Of a DNA stretch of 64,000 bases, positions 36,719 through 45,583 are shown one piece after another. How positions within the stretch are numbered: position 1 is the first letter of the stretch; each line of letters begins with the position of its first letter. Under the pieces are notes generated by a model, which saw only the letters and a program-made list of their open reading frames with translations, had not been told where the DNA came from and searched no databases. The position numbers and the translations under genes were made by a program. This DNA comes from JAMXLO01 sp963726125 (GTDB lineage: Bacteria > Pseudomonadota > Alphaproteobacteria > Acetobacterales > Acetobacteraceae), in the NCBI GenBank assembly GCA_963726125.1, contig CAVSBG010000009.1, forward strand, positions 62,001 through 126,000, given 5' to 3'.

Positions 36719-39308
36719 ATGTTGAACCGCCTGATTGTCGGAGTAGCTGAATTCAGCCGTCGCCATGCGCTGTACGTGGCGCTGGGTGGGCTGTTGCTCG
36801 CGGTGTTCTCGGCGTTCTTCGCGGTGCACCACCTCAGCGTCACCACCGACACGGACAAGATGTTCTCCGATCGACTGCCGTGGCGGCAGCAGGCCGACGA
36901 GCTGAACAAGGACTTCCCGCAGTTCAACAACCTCCTGGTCGCCGTGATCGACGCCAAGGAACCCGAGGAGGCAGATGCCACCGCCGCCGCGCTGGCCGAT
37001 GCGCTGGCGAAGGATCACGCGCATTTCACCTCGGTCCGGCGACCGGACGCATCGCCCTACCTGAAGCAGGAGGGGCTGCTGTTCCTGGATACCAAGCAGC
37101 TGACCGACCTGATGAACCGGACGATCGACGCGCAGCCGTTCCTGGGACAGTTGGTCGCGGACCCGACGGCACGAGGGTTGTTCTCGGCGCTGTCGCTGCT
37201 CGGCATGGGGGTGACCAAGGGCGACGTCGATCTGGCGCCCTATCTGGCGTCGCTGGTGGCGTTTCATCAGTCGATGGCGGATGCGCTTTCCGGTCATCCG
37301 AGTCCGCTGTCCTGGCAGTTGCTGCTGGGTGGTGGACTGAACGACCTGGCCGGCAAGTACAAGTTCGTCCTGGCGCAGCCGCAGCAGAATTTTGGCGCGC
37401 TGCAACCGGGTGGCGAGGCGACCGACGCCATGCGCGCAGGTCATAGCCGGCCTGCCGTTCGTGAAGGCGGGCGACGCCCGGGTTCGCATCACGGGTCAGG
37501 TAGCGCTCGCGGACGAGGAATTCGCCACCGTTGTGGAAGGCATGGTGGCCGGTCTGGTTGGCAGCGTGCTGCTGATCACGCTGTGGCTGTTCCTCGCGGT
37601 GAAGACCTGGCGGCTCATTGTCCCGATACTGGCGACACTGAGCCTCGGTCTGACGTTGACCTTGCTGTTCGCCACGATCGCGGTGGGAACGCTCAATCTT
37701 GTGTCGGTCGGCTTCGGCATCCTGTTCGTCGGCATCGCGGTGGATTTCGCGATCCAGTTTTCGGTGCGTTACCGTGAGCGGCGGTTCGAATATCCTGATC
37801 CCGCCGAGGCGATGCGGCAGAACGCCTCGCGTGTCGGCGTGCAGATCCTGGTTGCGGCGTGCGCCACCTCGGCCGGGTTCCTCGGCTTTGTGCCGACCGC
37901 GTTCTCGGGCGTGGCGGAACTGGGGTTGATAGCCGGCGTCGGAATGCTGATCGCCTTTGCCTGCACGCTCGGGTTCCTGCCGGCGATGATCACGCTGTGC
38001 CGCCCTCGCGGCGAGGCAGTCGTGGTCGGCTTCCGCCGGTTGGCACCGCTCGACACTGCCGTTGCACGGCATCGCCGGCCCATCCTCATCGTGTTCGTGG
38101 TGCTTGCGGCCGTCGCGATCGCACTGTCGCCACGGCTCGCGTTCGATTCCGATCCGCTGCACACCAAGAACCCGAATACCGAGGCGATGCGAACGCTGTA
38201 TGACCTGATGGACGATCCGGTCACCAATCCGTACAGTATCAGTATCCTGTCGCCGAACGACGCCGCTGCCGTAGCGCTGAAGGCGAAGCTGGTGAAGCTT
38301 CCCACCGTCTCGAAGGTGATCGACGTCAACAGCTTCGTGCCGGACGATCAGCAGGAAAAGCTGGCGATCGTGGCGGACGCCAATTCAATCCTGTCACCGA
38401 CGCTGCTGGCGCATCCGGCGCCGGCGCCGATCAAGCCGGAGGAGATCCGGCTGGCGGCGAAGAGCGCGCTGGCGCAGATCGATCCGGCGCTGGCGAAACT
38501 GCCGAAGGGTCATCCGCTGGCGGCGATTGCGGCAGATCTGCATCAGATCGAGGGTGCGAAGGACGATGTGCTGATGGCCACGAATCGGGCACTGACGGAG
38601 TTCCTGCCCGAGCAACTGGACAATCTTCGCACGGCGCTGAACGCCGCACCGGTAACGCTGGCCTCGCTGCCGCCTGATGTTACCCGCGACTGGCTGCTGC
38701 CGGACGGACGCGTGCGCACTCAGGTGCTGTCTACGCCGCAGGCGCGCAGCAGCGCAGGGCTGCAACAATTCGTCGCGCAAGTGACCGCGGTCGCGCCAGA
38801 CGCCGGGGGTTCGGCGGTGACCATCGAGGCGACCAGCCAGACCATCGTCGATGCATTCCGCGACGCGGCGATCATCGCCGTGGTGGCGATCACCATTATC
38901 CTGCTGCTGGCCTTGCGTCGGGTGCTGGATGTCGGGCTGGTGCTGGCGCCACTGATCCTGTCGGCCCTGCTGACGCTGCTGGTCGCCGTGCTGCTGCCGC
39001 TGCCGCTGAATTTTGCCAACATCATCGCGCTGCCGTTGCTGCTGGGTGTCGGCGTGTCGTTCAACATCTACTTCGTCATGAACTGGCGAGCGGGGCGGCA
39101 CGCGATCCTTGGTTCGGCGACGGCGCGTGCCATCGTGTTCTCGGCACTCACCACCGGCACGGCGTTCGGCTCGCTGGCGCTGTCGGGACACCCAGGCACT
39201 GCGAGCATGGGCAGGCTGCTGTTGATCAGCTTGGCTTGCACGCTTCTGGCGAGCCTGGTTTTCATCCCGGCCTTGCTGTCGAGCGTGCACGCGAGAACCC
39301 AGCGTTAA
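36719..39308 (+). pseudogene. hpnN: HpnN-type RND transporter for hopanoids, frame broken near 37439
   Basis: The protein starts MLNRLIVGVAEFSRRHALYV at ATG 36719, and the first 240 residues form TM1 plus the first periplasmic domain (TDTDKMFSDRLPWRQQADEL, ASPYLKQEGLLFL). One extra G at about 37439 puts the rest in the next frame, from VIAGLPFVKAGDARVRITGQ to 39308. The remainder has two six-helix RND bundles, with GFGILFVGIAVDFAIQFSVR as the TM4 motif. Repaired, it is about 863 residues, the usual HpnN length. HpnN moves hopanoids to the outer membrane. No other hpn gene is nearby. The break may be a sequence error. Confidence 0.83.
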
Positions 39309-39331
39309 CCTCCAGTGCCGACAATGACGCG

Positions 39332-39634
39332 ATGCGTTGGATGCTTATTTTCGGGATGCTGGTGGCTGTGGTGCGTGCGGCAACGGCGTCGGCGCAACCG
39401 GCCGACTGTCTGACCGCTCCATCCAGCGGGCCAATGTTGCCGCTGTCACTGGATCTGGCCGGCCGCTATGGGGTGCCATCGGGCGTCACCGGTCAGGCCT
39501 ATGTCGCGGTGCCGATGGAAACGCCCGGCATCGCTTGCGCCATTCCGCCCCCCCCATCGGATGTATTGCGAGGTCCACCATCCGATGTGTTGCGCGGTGC
39601 GCGCGGCAACCTGTTGAACCCCGCACCCCAGTGA
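39332..39634 (+). CDS. small secreted protein of unknown function
   Basis: A 100-residue frame from ATG 39332 begins with a signal peptide (MRWMLIFGMLVAVVRAATAS, then AQPADC). The mature part is Pro/Ser-rich with two cysteines and an internal duplication PPSDVLRGP/PPSDVLRGA near the C-terminus. No family is recognised. It follows hpnN by 24 nt and could be on its transcript. Confidence 0.5.
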   Translation: MRWMLIFGMLVAVVRAATASAQPADCLTAPSSGPMLPLSLDLAGRYGVPSGVTGQAYVAVPMETPGIACAIPPPPSDVLRGPPSDVLRGARGNLLNPAPQ

Positions 39635-39680
39635 AGACCGTTTTGACGCGGTGGCCAGGGGAATTGGGCGAAGCACACAA

Positions 39681-39776
39681 ACCCCTCGCCCGCTTCGCGG
39701 GGGAGGGTTGGGGAGGGGGTGCCGCGGTGCTCGCAATACCCCCTCCCTGCCCTCCGCCGCGTAGCGGGAGAGGAGA
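39681..39776. repeat. imperfect G/C-rich inverted repeat (palindrome family)
   Basis: CCCCTCGCCCGCTTCGCGGG, GGAGGGTTGGGGAGGGGGT and, after about 18 nt, ACCCCCTCCCTGCCCTCC with CGCGTAGCGGGAGAGGAG form two imperfect arms like those at 35227-35328. It lies between two small-protein genes and may end transcription of hpnN. Confidence 0.6.
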
Positions 39777-39886
39777 TTTGCGCGCTCATTCAGTTGCCTG
39801 CGCGGTAATGATTGGCCCTTGCGGAACCCCTGCCCACCTGATAGCGCGTTCGTGCGAAACCGCGTGACGTTACGAGGAAAACTGCC

Positions 39887-40045
39887 ATGTGTTGTCGCCT
39901 GATGGCGTTGCTTCTGCCGTTATTGCTCGCCGGATGCCTCAGTTTCAGCAGCAGCAACCCGCCGCCGCCAGCATCGGGCACTACGGTCGTCTTGCCGCCA
40001 GGGACGACGGTTGTATGCCCCAATGGGAGCGCTCCTCCCTGCTGA
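39887..40045 (+). CDS. 52-residue lipoprotein
   Basis: ATG 39887, preceded by CGAGGAAAAC, encodes a lipoprotein signal MCCRLMALLLPLLLAGC with the lipobox LLAGC, then LSFSSSNPPPPASGTTVV and LPPGTTVVCPNGSAPPC. The mature peptide of 36 residues is Pro/Ser/Thr-rich with two further cysteines and a repeated GTTVV-LPPGTTVV. It ends exactly where the convergent DUF2459 gene ends (40045/40046). Function unknown; small envelope lipoproteins of this style are common in related bacteria. Confidence 0.7.
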   Translation: MCCRLMALLLPLLLAGCLSFSSSNPPPPASGTTVVLPPGTTVVCPNGSAPPC

Positions 40046-40687
40046 TCAACGCCTCTGCCGCGCCTGCAAGATCGCAATCCGATCCACCTGCTGCATAACC
40101 TGATCGGCCAACAGCACCTGCGGATCGATGGGCAGGCCCGCGTCGTGCAGCAATGCCGCTGTCCATGTGTTGCACGTGTTGACCAGGTCGTACGTTTCGG
40201 TTGAAGCAAAGAAGACGCTGCCGGGATAAGGGCCGTCACCCAGGCGAACCGCTGAGCCGTCCGGGCCTGTTTCCAGCACCTGCGAGATCCGATTGGCAAT
40301 CCGGTCCACGGCATCCTGGGGCAGATGCAACTCGACCACACGCTGGTCGGCGAACGCCTCGATTGGCGAGGCGGACAGTGCGGTCATCAGGATGGCGCTC
40401 TTGCTGGGGAACATCGCAGTCAGCAATTCCGCGGAGCCGGTGCGCCGCGCCATGTAGTAGGCGCGCTCACCGAAGCCGAACACCACGAACCGCACGCCAG
40501 GGAAGCCACGCTCCAGCGTCGCCAGCGGACCGGCGATTTCGTCGACCGGCAAGCCGATGTCGGTGTGCCAGCCTCGCTCCACGACATAGATGCTGGCATC
40601 GCCGGTCGGCACGTGCGCATCGGGCGGGAGGGAAGCGGCACAGTTTATGAGCAGGAAGCCACTGAGCAGCGCAGCTGCCAGCCTCAC
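40046..40687 (-). CDS. DUF2459 (TIGR02117) lipoprotein
   Basis: This 213-residue protein starts at GTG 40687, whose codon overlaps the TonB stop (GTGA). It begins with a lipoprotein-type signal, LAAALLSGFLLINCAAS. The DUF2459 core is clear: IYVVERGWHTDIGLPVDEI, GVRFVVFGFGERAYYMAR, VELHLPQDAVDRI, and a C-terminal ASTETYDLVNTCNTWTAALL. The family is often found near envelope or urease-linked genes and has no known activity; the conserved His and Cys suggest a hydrolase. Coupling to the TonB-like gene is the best clue to its role. Confidence 0.87.
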   Translation of the reverse strand: MRLAAALLSGFLLINCAASLPPDAHVPTGDASIYVVERGWHTDIGLPVDEIAGPLATLERGFPGVRFVVFGFGERAYYMARRTGSAELLTAMFPSKSAILMTALSASPIEAFADQRVVELHLPQDAVDRIANRISQVLETGPDGSAVRLGDGPYPGSVFFASTETYDLVNTCNTWTAALLHDAGLPIDPQVLLADQVMQQVDRIAILQARQRR

Positions 40688-41718
40688 TGCCTGATCAGGA
40701 TGTAGTGCATGGTGAAATGGAAATCGATCGGTTCTTTCTCGCCGAATATCGGCGGCAGGTTGGCGTCGCGGAACAACGCCAGCAACGCCAGGTCGAGCCA
40801 CTGGGATCCGGATTTGCGTTCGAGTTCCACCGAGGTCACGTGGCCGTCGGGGTTGGCCTGAACCAGCACCATCGCGGAGCCATCCTCGCCGTTCATCGCC
40901 GCCTGCTCCGGATAGTAGGCATGCGCCTTTACCCATGCGCTTAGTTCGTTGCGCCAGTCAGGACCGACTTTCGCGCCGGAGACCATCGAGAACGGCGACA
41001 GATCGGTGGCGCCCTGACGCGGCGCGAGCGAGAAATCCATTGTTGACGGCGCACGGGAGGAGCCGCGCGTGGGTGGCGGTGCGCGCTGCGCCGGCGCTGC
41101 TGGGTTGAACGAGAAGTTCATCGGCGTCGGGAAGGCCTGCGACCGGTTAGGGGCGGTCGGCCGCGGCGTGGCGGAGGGCGGTTGCACCGGGCGCGATGGC
41201 GGCTGCGCGGGTCGCGGCACGACCATGGCCAATGGCGGGGGCGGGGGCGGCAACGGCAATTCCTCGGTGGTCGTGGCGGGCGGTGGCGGCGGTGGTGTCG
41301 GTGAGGGTGCCGGTTGGGTCTGCGCCTGTGGCGTGGGCGGCTGGGGTGACGGCGGCGGCGCTGGGGGCGCGAGAGCCGTCTGTGGCGTGGGCGGTGGCGG
41401 TGGGGGCGTGACCGTCGCCTGAGGCGCGGGCGGTTGCGGCACCGGTGGGGCAGCCTGCGGCGCCGGCGTGGTGGTCGGCTTTGGGTTCGGCAGCGCCGGA
41501 CCGTTTGGTGAGCCGCCCTCGAACACCATCGAGACGGTGGACGGCGGCGGCAGCATCTCCTCCTGATGGCTGTAGCGCACGGTCACCAGCAGCAACGCCA
41601 GCAGGGTCAGGTGCAGCCATAACGAGATGAATGCGACGCGGCTGAACCGGCGCGGGTCGCGGCGCGATACCCGCCACGGCCGTTGAGCTTCCACGAAGGC
41701 GACGGCAGTCTGGTCCAA
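40684..41718 (-). CDS. TonB-family energy transducer with long proline-rich linker
   Basis: This 344-residue protein has one N-terminal membrane helix (VAFISLWLHLTLLALLLVTV, about 28-47), then roughly 170 residues of Pro/Ala/Thr/Gln repeats, and a C-terminal TonB-like domain from about 250 (ELSAWVKAHAYYPEQAAMNG, GSAMVLVQANPDGHVTSVEL, ALFRDANLPPIFGE). TonB proteins span the periplasm and transmit inner-membrane energy to outer-membrane receptors; exbB/exbD are not adjacent. The stop overlaps the DUF2459 start by 4 nt. Confidence 0.85.
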   Translation of the reverse strand: MDQTAVAFVEAQRPWRVSRRDPRRFSRVAFISLWLHLTLLALLLVTVRYSHQEEMLPPPSTVSMVFEGGSPNGPALPNPKPTTTPAPQAAPPVPQPPAPQATVTPPPPPPTPQTALAPPAPPPSPQPPTPQAQTQPAPSPTPPPPPPATTTEELPLPPPPPPLAMVVPRPAQPPSRPVQPPSATPRPTAPNRSQAFPTPMNFSFNPAAPAQRAPPPTRGSSRAPSTMDFSLAPRQGATDLSPFSMVSGAKVGPDWRNELSAWVKAHAYYPEQAAMNGEDGSAMVLVQANPDGHVTSVELERKSGSQWLDLALLALFRDANLPPIFGEKEPIDFHFTMHYILIRQ

Positions 41719-41745
41719 GCCCGGTTCCGGCGATTGTGCGCTCGG

Positions 41746-42720
41746 CTAGGTCTGCCCGCGCTTCTCCCAGGATTCAACCAGGAGGCAGAGAATCTCGAAC
41801 AGGATTGAGGCGCCGTTGAACGCGGTGATCGTGCCGACATCGAACGGCGGCGCCACCTCCACCAGGTCGCCGCCGACGAAATCGATGCCGCGGAGCGCGC
41901 GCAACATGCGGATCGCCTCCAGCGCGGTGATGCCGCCGGCTTCGGGCGTGCCGGTGCCGGGTGCCTGCGACGGGTCCAGGCTGTCGATGTCGTAGGTCAG
42001 GTAGGTGGGGCCGTTGCCGACAACGCGCCGGGCTTCCTCGGCGGCGTAGCGCCAGCCTTTGTCGTGGAACTCTTCCATCGGGAGGACGCGCATGCCGGAG
42101 CGGGTGCTGAAGCCCCACATGTCTGGGTCATTCGTCGTGCCGCGGATGCCGATCTGGATGACGCGGTTGGGGTCGATCAGGCCCTCGTCGACGGCGCGGC
42201 GGAACGGCGCGCCGTGGTGGAAGCGCGAGCCGAGGTAGTCGTCGCCGGTGTCGCAATGGGCGTCGATGTGGATCATGCCGACGGGCCGCTGGGCACCGAC
42301 CGCACGCAGGATGGGCAGGCTGATCGAGTGGTCGCCGCCGACCGACAGCGGCACGACCTTGGCCGCGACGATGGTGGCGTAGAAGGCGGCGATCTCGGCG
42401 AGCGAGCCTTCCAGGGTGTAGGGCTGCTCGATCCAGCAGTCGCCGAGGTCGCGCACCCGCGCGGTGTCGAATGGGGCGACGCCGTTCGGGTGCAGGCGGC
42501 GCAGCAGCGAGGACTGGTCGCGCACGGCGCGCGGTCCGTGGCGGGCACCGGTGCGGTTGGTCACGCCGCCGTCGTAGGGGACGCCGATGACGCCGATATC
42601 GGTGTCGGCGAGCGACTCGGTGTAGGGGGCGCGGAAGAACGTGGCGATGCCCGTGTAGCGCGGGCGCGCCTGCGGGTTGAGCATCTCCTGGTAGCGGGTG
42701 GGGCGCTTGATCGGATCCAT
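41746..42720 (-). CDS. ureohydrolase (agmatinase/guanidinobutyrase type)
   Basis: This 324-residue manganese enzyme starts at ATG 42720 with GGAG upstream. The metal ligands are in VVPLSVGGDHSISLPIL, GMIHIDAHCDTGDDYLG and LTYDIDSLDPSQAPGTGTPE, the arginase/agmatinase signatures. NRTGARHGPRAVRDQSSLLR is typical of agmatinases and guanidinobutyrases rather than arginases. It hydrolyses a guanidino compound to an amine and urea. It faces the TonB-like gene in the same direction, 27 nt upstream; a link is not evident. Confidence 0.9.
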   Translation of the reverse strand: MDPIKRPTRYQEMLNPQARPRYTGIATFFRAPYTESLADTDIGVIGVPYDGGVTNRTGARHGPRAVRDQSSLLRRLHPNGVAPFDTARVRDLGDCWIEQPYTLEGSLAEIAAFYATIVAAKVVPLSVGGDHSISLPILRAVGAQRPVGMIHIDAHCDTGDDYLGSRFHHGAPFRRAVDEGLIDPNRVIQIGIRGTTNDPDMWGFSTRSGMRVLPMEEFHDKGWRYAAEEARRVVGNGPTYLTYDIDSLDPSQAPGTGTPEAGGITALEAIRMLRALRGIDFVGGDLVEVAPPFDVGTITAFNGASILFEILCLLVESWEKRGQT

Positions 42721-43083
42721 CGGCAACTCCGCTTGTTGTGCGTCTCGCGGCGACGGTTGTGCAGCAGCAGCGGGTCTGGTTCAACTCGACGGGTGGGTGA
42801 GGGGTGCGATCCTGGCCGTGGGTTGCCCTGCCGGGGATTTCGGGGGCGTCAATTGGCAGGACTTGGCGGTGGTGACAACGCGGGTAGCGCCAACGCGACG
42901 CCGCGCCAGTAGTCTCGACTGTTGGTCGTCGGTGCGCATTTGCCGCGTCGGCCAATGCCAGGAGCCAAGCGCCATGCGGTTCGGCTGTCTCGGATCCGCC
43001 GAGCAGTCGATCAACTACTTTTCGGACGGCAAAGGCCAGGAAATGGGCATTGATCCCGCTGAAAGGGCTGATTGGAGACGGAC
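42721..43083. other. intergenic, no gene recognised
   Basis: A 37-codon frame (42964-43086) starts MRFGCLGSAEQSINYFSDGK but matches nothing I know. The region contains the promoter of the ureohydrolase on the minus strand and the end of the ECF sigma gene. Confidence 0.4.
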
Positions 43084-44367
43084 TTAGCCGAGGCCAATGT
43101 TGCCTGATGCCCCCTCAATCGGGTCGCATGCAGCAATACGCTGATTGAGGAATTGGCGTTCCACTGGACTTCGGGCAAGCGCCAATGCGGCTTCGAAGTG
43201 TTGGCGGGCCGCGTCGCAATTTCCGATGCGCAGCTCCAACTCTGCCATGGCTGCTGGATAGAACGGGTAGGTGGTCAGTCGGCCGCGGTCCTCGATCGCG
43301 CCGATCGCTTCAAGTCCCTGCTTCGGCCCGTCACGGTGCGCCAGTGCAATGGCGCGATTCAGCGCGACGATAGGTGACGGTTGGATGGCCATCAATGTAT
43401 CGTACAGCGAAGCGATCGTATGCCAATCCGTGTCCTCGGCCCGCAGTGCGCCGGCATGAACCGAGGCGATTGCTGCCTCGACGTGATACTCACCAAGCTC
43501 CGCGCCAGAGGCTGACAGGTCCAAGAGCCTGAAGCCCTCCGCCATGAGCTGCCGATCCCACAGTGAGCGGTCCTGATCGAAAAAGCAGTTGAGATTGCCG
43601 CCCGCGCTGAGACGCGCAGGCAGCCGCGCCGCGCAGAGCGCCATCAGCGCCGCCAGCGCGTAGGTCGATGGAATGGCCCCCCTTGGATGCGTCAGCAACA
43701 TCGCCGCCAGTCGCATCGCCTCGTGGCACAGCTCGAAGCGAACCGCGGACTCGGCCGAGGCGCCGTGATAGCCCTCGTTGAACAGCAGATAAAGCGCGCG
43801 CTGCACGGCTGGCAGACGTGCGGAAAAGTCATCCGGCACAGCCGTATCGAACAACCGTGCCGAACCCGCCAGCACCTTCTTGCCCCGCACGATCCGTTTC
43901 TCGACCGCCGCATGCCCGCTGAGGAACGCGCTCGCGATCTCATCGACACTGAAACCGCAGAGGATGTTGAGAATGAGCGCAACCTGCACATCCTCGGACA
44001 GCCGCGGATGACAGCAGGAGAACATCATGCGGAGCAGTCCGTCCTGGATGGCATCCGCGGCAAACACTTCCTCGACGACGGTGGCGAGCGTCCATTCGCT
44101 GTCGAGCAACCGCCCCAGCTCTGGCGCGAACCTGGTCGCGGTGCGCTGACGCCGCAGCACGTCGAGTGCGTGGTTTTTCGCGGTGGCCATGAGCCATGCG
44201 GATGGATTGTCCGGGACACCGCGAAATTTCCATACTTCCATCGCCCGGCAGAACGCGTCCTGCACGACGTCCTGGGCCAACGCCAGGTTATGCATCCCGA
44301 AGATGCGCGTCAGGGCAGCAACCATGCGCGCCGCTTCGTGGCGGAAGAGATGCTCGCTCAGTTCCAT
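43084..44367 (-). CDS. ECF sigma factor of the ECF42 type (DUF6596 C-terminal extension)
   Basis: This 427-residue protein has sigma region 2 (TRIFGMHNLALAQDVVQDAF, NPSAWLMATAKNHALDVLRR), region 4 (NILCGFSVDEIASAFLSGHA, AAVEKRIVRGKKVLA), and a C-terminal extension of about 230 residues with TPR-like helices (LYDTLMAIQPSPIVALNRAI, GNCDAARQHFEAALALARSP). This long extension defines the ECF42-type group, whose activity depends on it rather than on an anti-sigma factor. The partner DGPF gene lies directly upstream with 1 nt between genes, so they are one operon and probably autoregulated. Confidence 0.9.
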   Translation of the reverse strand: MELSEHLFRHEAARMVAALTRIFGMHNLALAQDVVQDAFCRAMEVWKFRGVPDNPSAWLMATAKNHALDVLRRQRTATRFAPELGRLLDSEWTLATVVEEVFAADAIQDGLLRMMFSCCHPRLSEDVQVALILNILCGFSVDEIASAFLSGHAAVEKRIVRGKKVLAGSARLFDTAVPDDFSARLPAVQRALYLLFNEGYHGASAESAVRFELCHEAMRLAAMLLTHPRGAIPSTYALAALMALCAARLPARLSAGGNLNCFFDQDRSLWDRQLMAEGFRLLDLSASGAELGEYHVEAAIASVHAGALRAEDTDWHTIASLYDTLMAIQPSPIVALNRAIALAHRDGPKQGLEAIGAIEDRGRLTTYPFYPAAMAELELRIGNCDAARQHFEAALALARSPVERQFLNQRIAACDPIEGASGNIGLG

Positions 44368-44368
44368 C

Positions 44369-44707
44369 TTACATTTTCATCACGCGGATCGGGCGCACTT
44401 CCACCGACCCTCCGGCTTCCAGGATGGGGCAACCCTTGGAGATTTCCACCGCATGCGACAGATCTTCAGCGTCGATCAGCATGAAGCCGTTTACGACGTC
44501 CTTTGCCTCCGCATACGGGCCGTCATGCACGGCTCGGCTGCGGACAACCTTGCCTAGGCGTTCCAGCGGCTGTCCAGGCTCTTTGATCGCCCCGCTCTCT
44601 TTCAGTTCCTTGAACCATGCAAGCCATTTCTGCAAGGATCTCTGCATCTGCTCAGGCGAGCGCGCCATCGGGTCCTCGCCGCGAAACAAGAAAGCAAACT
44701 CGCTCAT
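44369..44707 (-). CDS. DGPF / YCII-related protein, partner of ECF42 sigma factor
   Basis: This 112-residue protein from ATG 44707 contains FAFLFRGEDP at the N-terminus and the DGPF-type motif VHDGPYAEAKDVVNGFMLID near 70, followed by GGSVEVRPI. DGPF proteins have a YCII-like ferredoxin fold and occur almost always with ECF42 sigma genes. Here Phe of DGPF is Tyr. The gene starts after GAGGACCCAC and stops 1 nt before the sigma gene. I could not find a clear ECF-type promoter upstream. Confidence 0.88.
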   Translation of the reverse strand: MSEFAFLFRGEDPMARSPEQMQRSLQKWLAWFKELKESGAIKEPGQPLERLGKVVRSRAVHDGPYAEAKDVVNGFMLIDAEDLSHAVEISKGCPILEAGGSVEVRPIRVMKM

Positions 44708-44950
44708 CTGTGGGTCCTCCTCGATTTCACCCCTCGCCATCCCATCGACGTTCGGGGCGGCCCTCACCGGACAACTTTATTCGTGTCCCGTCGAAGCACG
44801 GAAATCCTCATCTCCATCGTTGATTGACTGAGCAGCGCCACCGCCGCGATCGATCGTTTGCGGCGCATTCGTCGATTGCAATCAAAAATGTGTCCGTTGC
44901 CGGGTGGCTCGAGCGTCTCAACGCAACAGGACAGCAATCGGGAGAGCATC

Positions 44951-45541
44951 ATGAGGATGCAGCGCTTTCGCGTCGCGCCGCCTTCTCGCCGGCAACTGCT
45001 TCGGAAGGCCCTGATCTTGGCGATGGGTCTGGCGGTTGCGCGCGCTGTGGAGACCAAAGCCAGTCAAGAAATCCAGATCGAGGAGAAGGACCAGCCGATG
45101 CCAGAAATCATGCACCTGATCAAAATTCGCGCCGCACAGGACAGGGTCTATCAGGCCGTGTCCACGGCAGAAGACATCCGCAATTGGTGGACGCGCGATG
45201 CTGCGCTTGATCCGGCAGTCGGCGGGACCGGGGAGTTCGGCTTCTATGGCCACCGGATGGTCATCAAGGTCAAGGTCGCCGAACTAAGTCCACCAGATCA
45301 TGTCGAGTGGGACGAGGTTTCCTCGACAGGCGGTGGCTTCGACGGCACCACCATCGGTTTCGACCTGACAACGGCAGCAGACGTCACCTCGTTGTTTTTT
45401 GCGCATCGTGGCTTCAAGGCCGGCGACAACAATGTTGCCAGCGCGACGACACGTTGGGGCTTCTATCTCCTGAGCCTCAAACGCTATCTCGAAACCGGCA
45501 AGGGCACGCCTAATCCCGAGGACACAGAGCTGATACGCTGA
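44951..45541 (+). CDS. SRPBCC (START/AHSA1-like) protein, possibly exported
   Basis: ATG 44951 gives 196 residues with an N-terminal stretch SRRQLLRKALILAMGLAVAR that looks like a twin-arginine-type signal. ATG 45098, preceded by an excellent GAGGAGAAGG, gives the SRPBCC domain alone (about 147 residues: MPEIMHLIKIRAAQDRVYQA, NWWTRDAALDPAVGGTGEFG, RWGFYLLSLKRYLETGKGTP). The family usually lacks signals, so the shorter form may be the main product, but the upstream part is in frame and protein-like. The gene is divergent from the ECF42 operon, a neighbourhood where SRPBCC genes are common. Confidence 0.8.
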   Translation: MRMQRFRVAPPSRRQLLRKALILAMGLAVARAVETKASQEIQIEEKDQPMPEIMHLIKIRAAQDRVYQAVSTAEDIRNWWTRDAALDPAVGGTGEFGFYGHRMVIKVKVAELSPPDHVEWDEVSSTGGGFDGTTIGFDLTTAADVTSLFFAHRGFKAGDNNVASATTRWGFYLLSLKRYLETGKGTPNPEDTELIR

Positions 45542-45583
45542 CCGCATCCGGAGCGGCTTACAGGGATCGAGGAGGCAGGTGAC

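Noticed and set aside
38394..39290. 298-codon minus-strand frame opposite hpnN
   Set aside because: It is Gln/Arg/His-rich with no motif, and the plus strand carries the second RND membrane bundle.
42964..43086. 37-codon frame MRFGCLGSAEQ as a small gene
   Set aside because: No ribosome site, no similarity, and it overlaps the 3' end of the sigma-factor gene on the other strand.
44708..44950. ECF42-type promoter in the divergent region
   Set aside because: I did not find a convincing -35/-10 pair of the kind reported for ECF42 groups.
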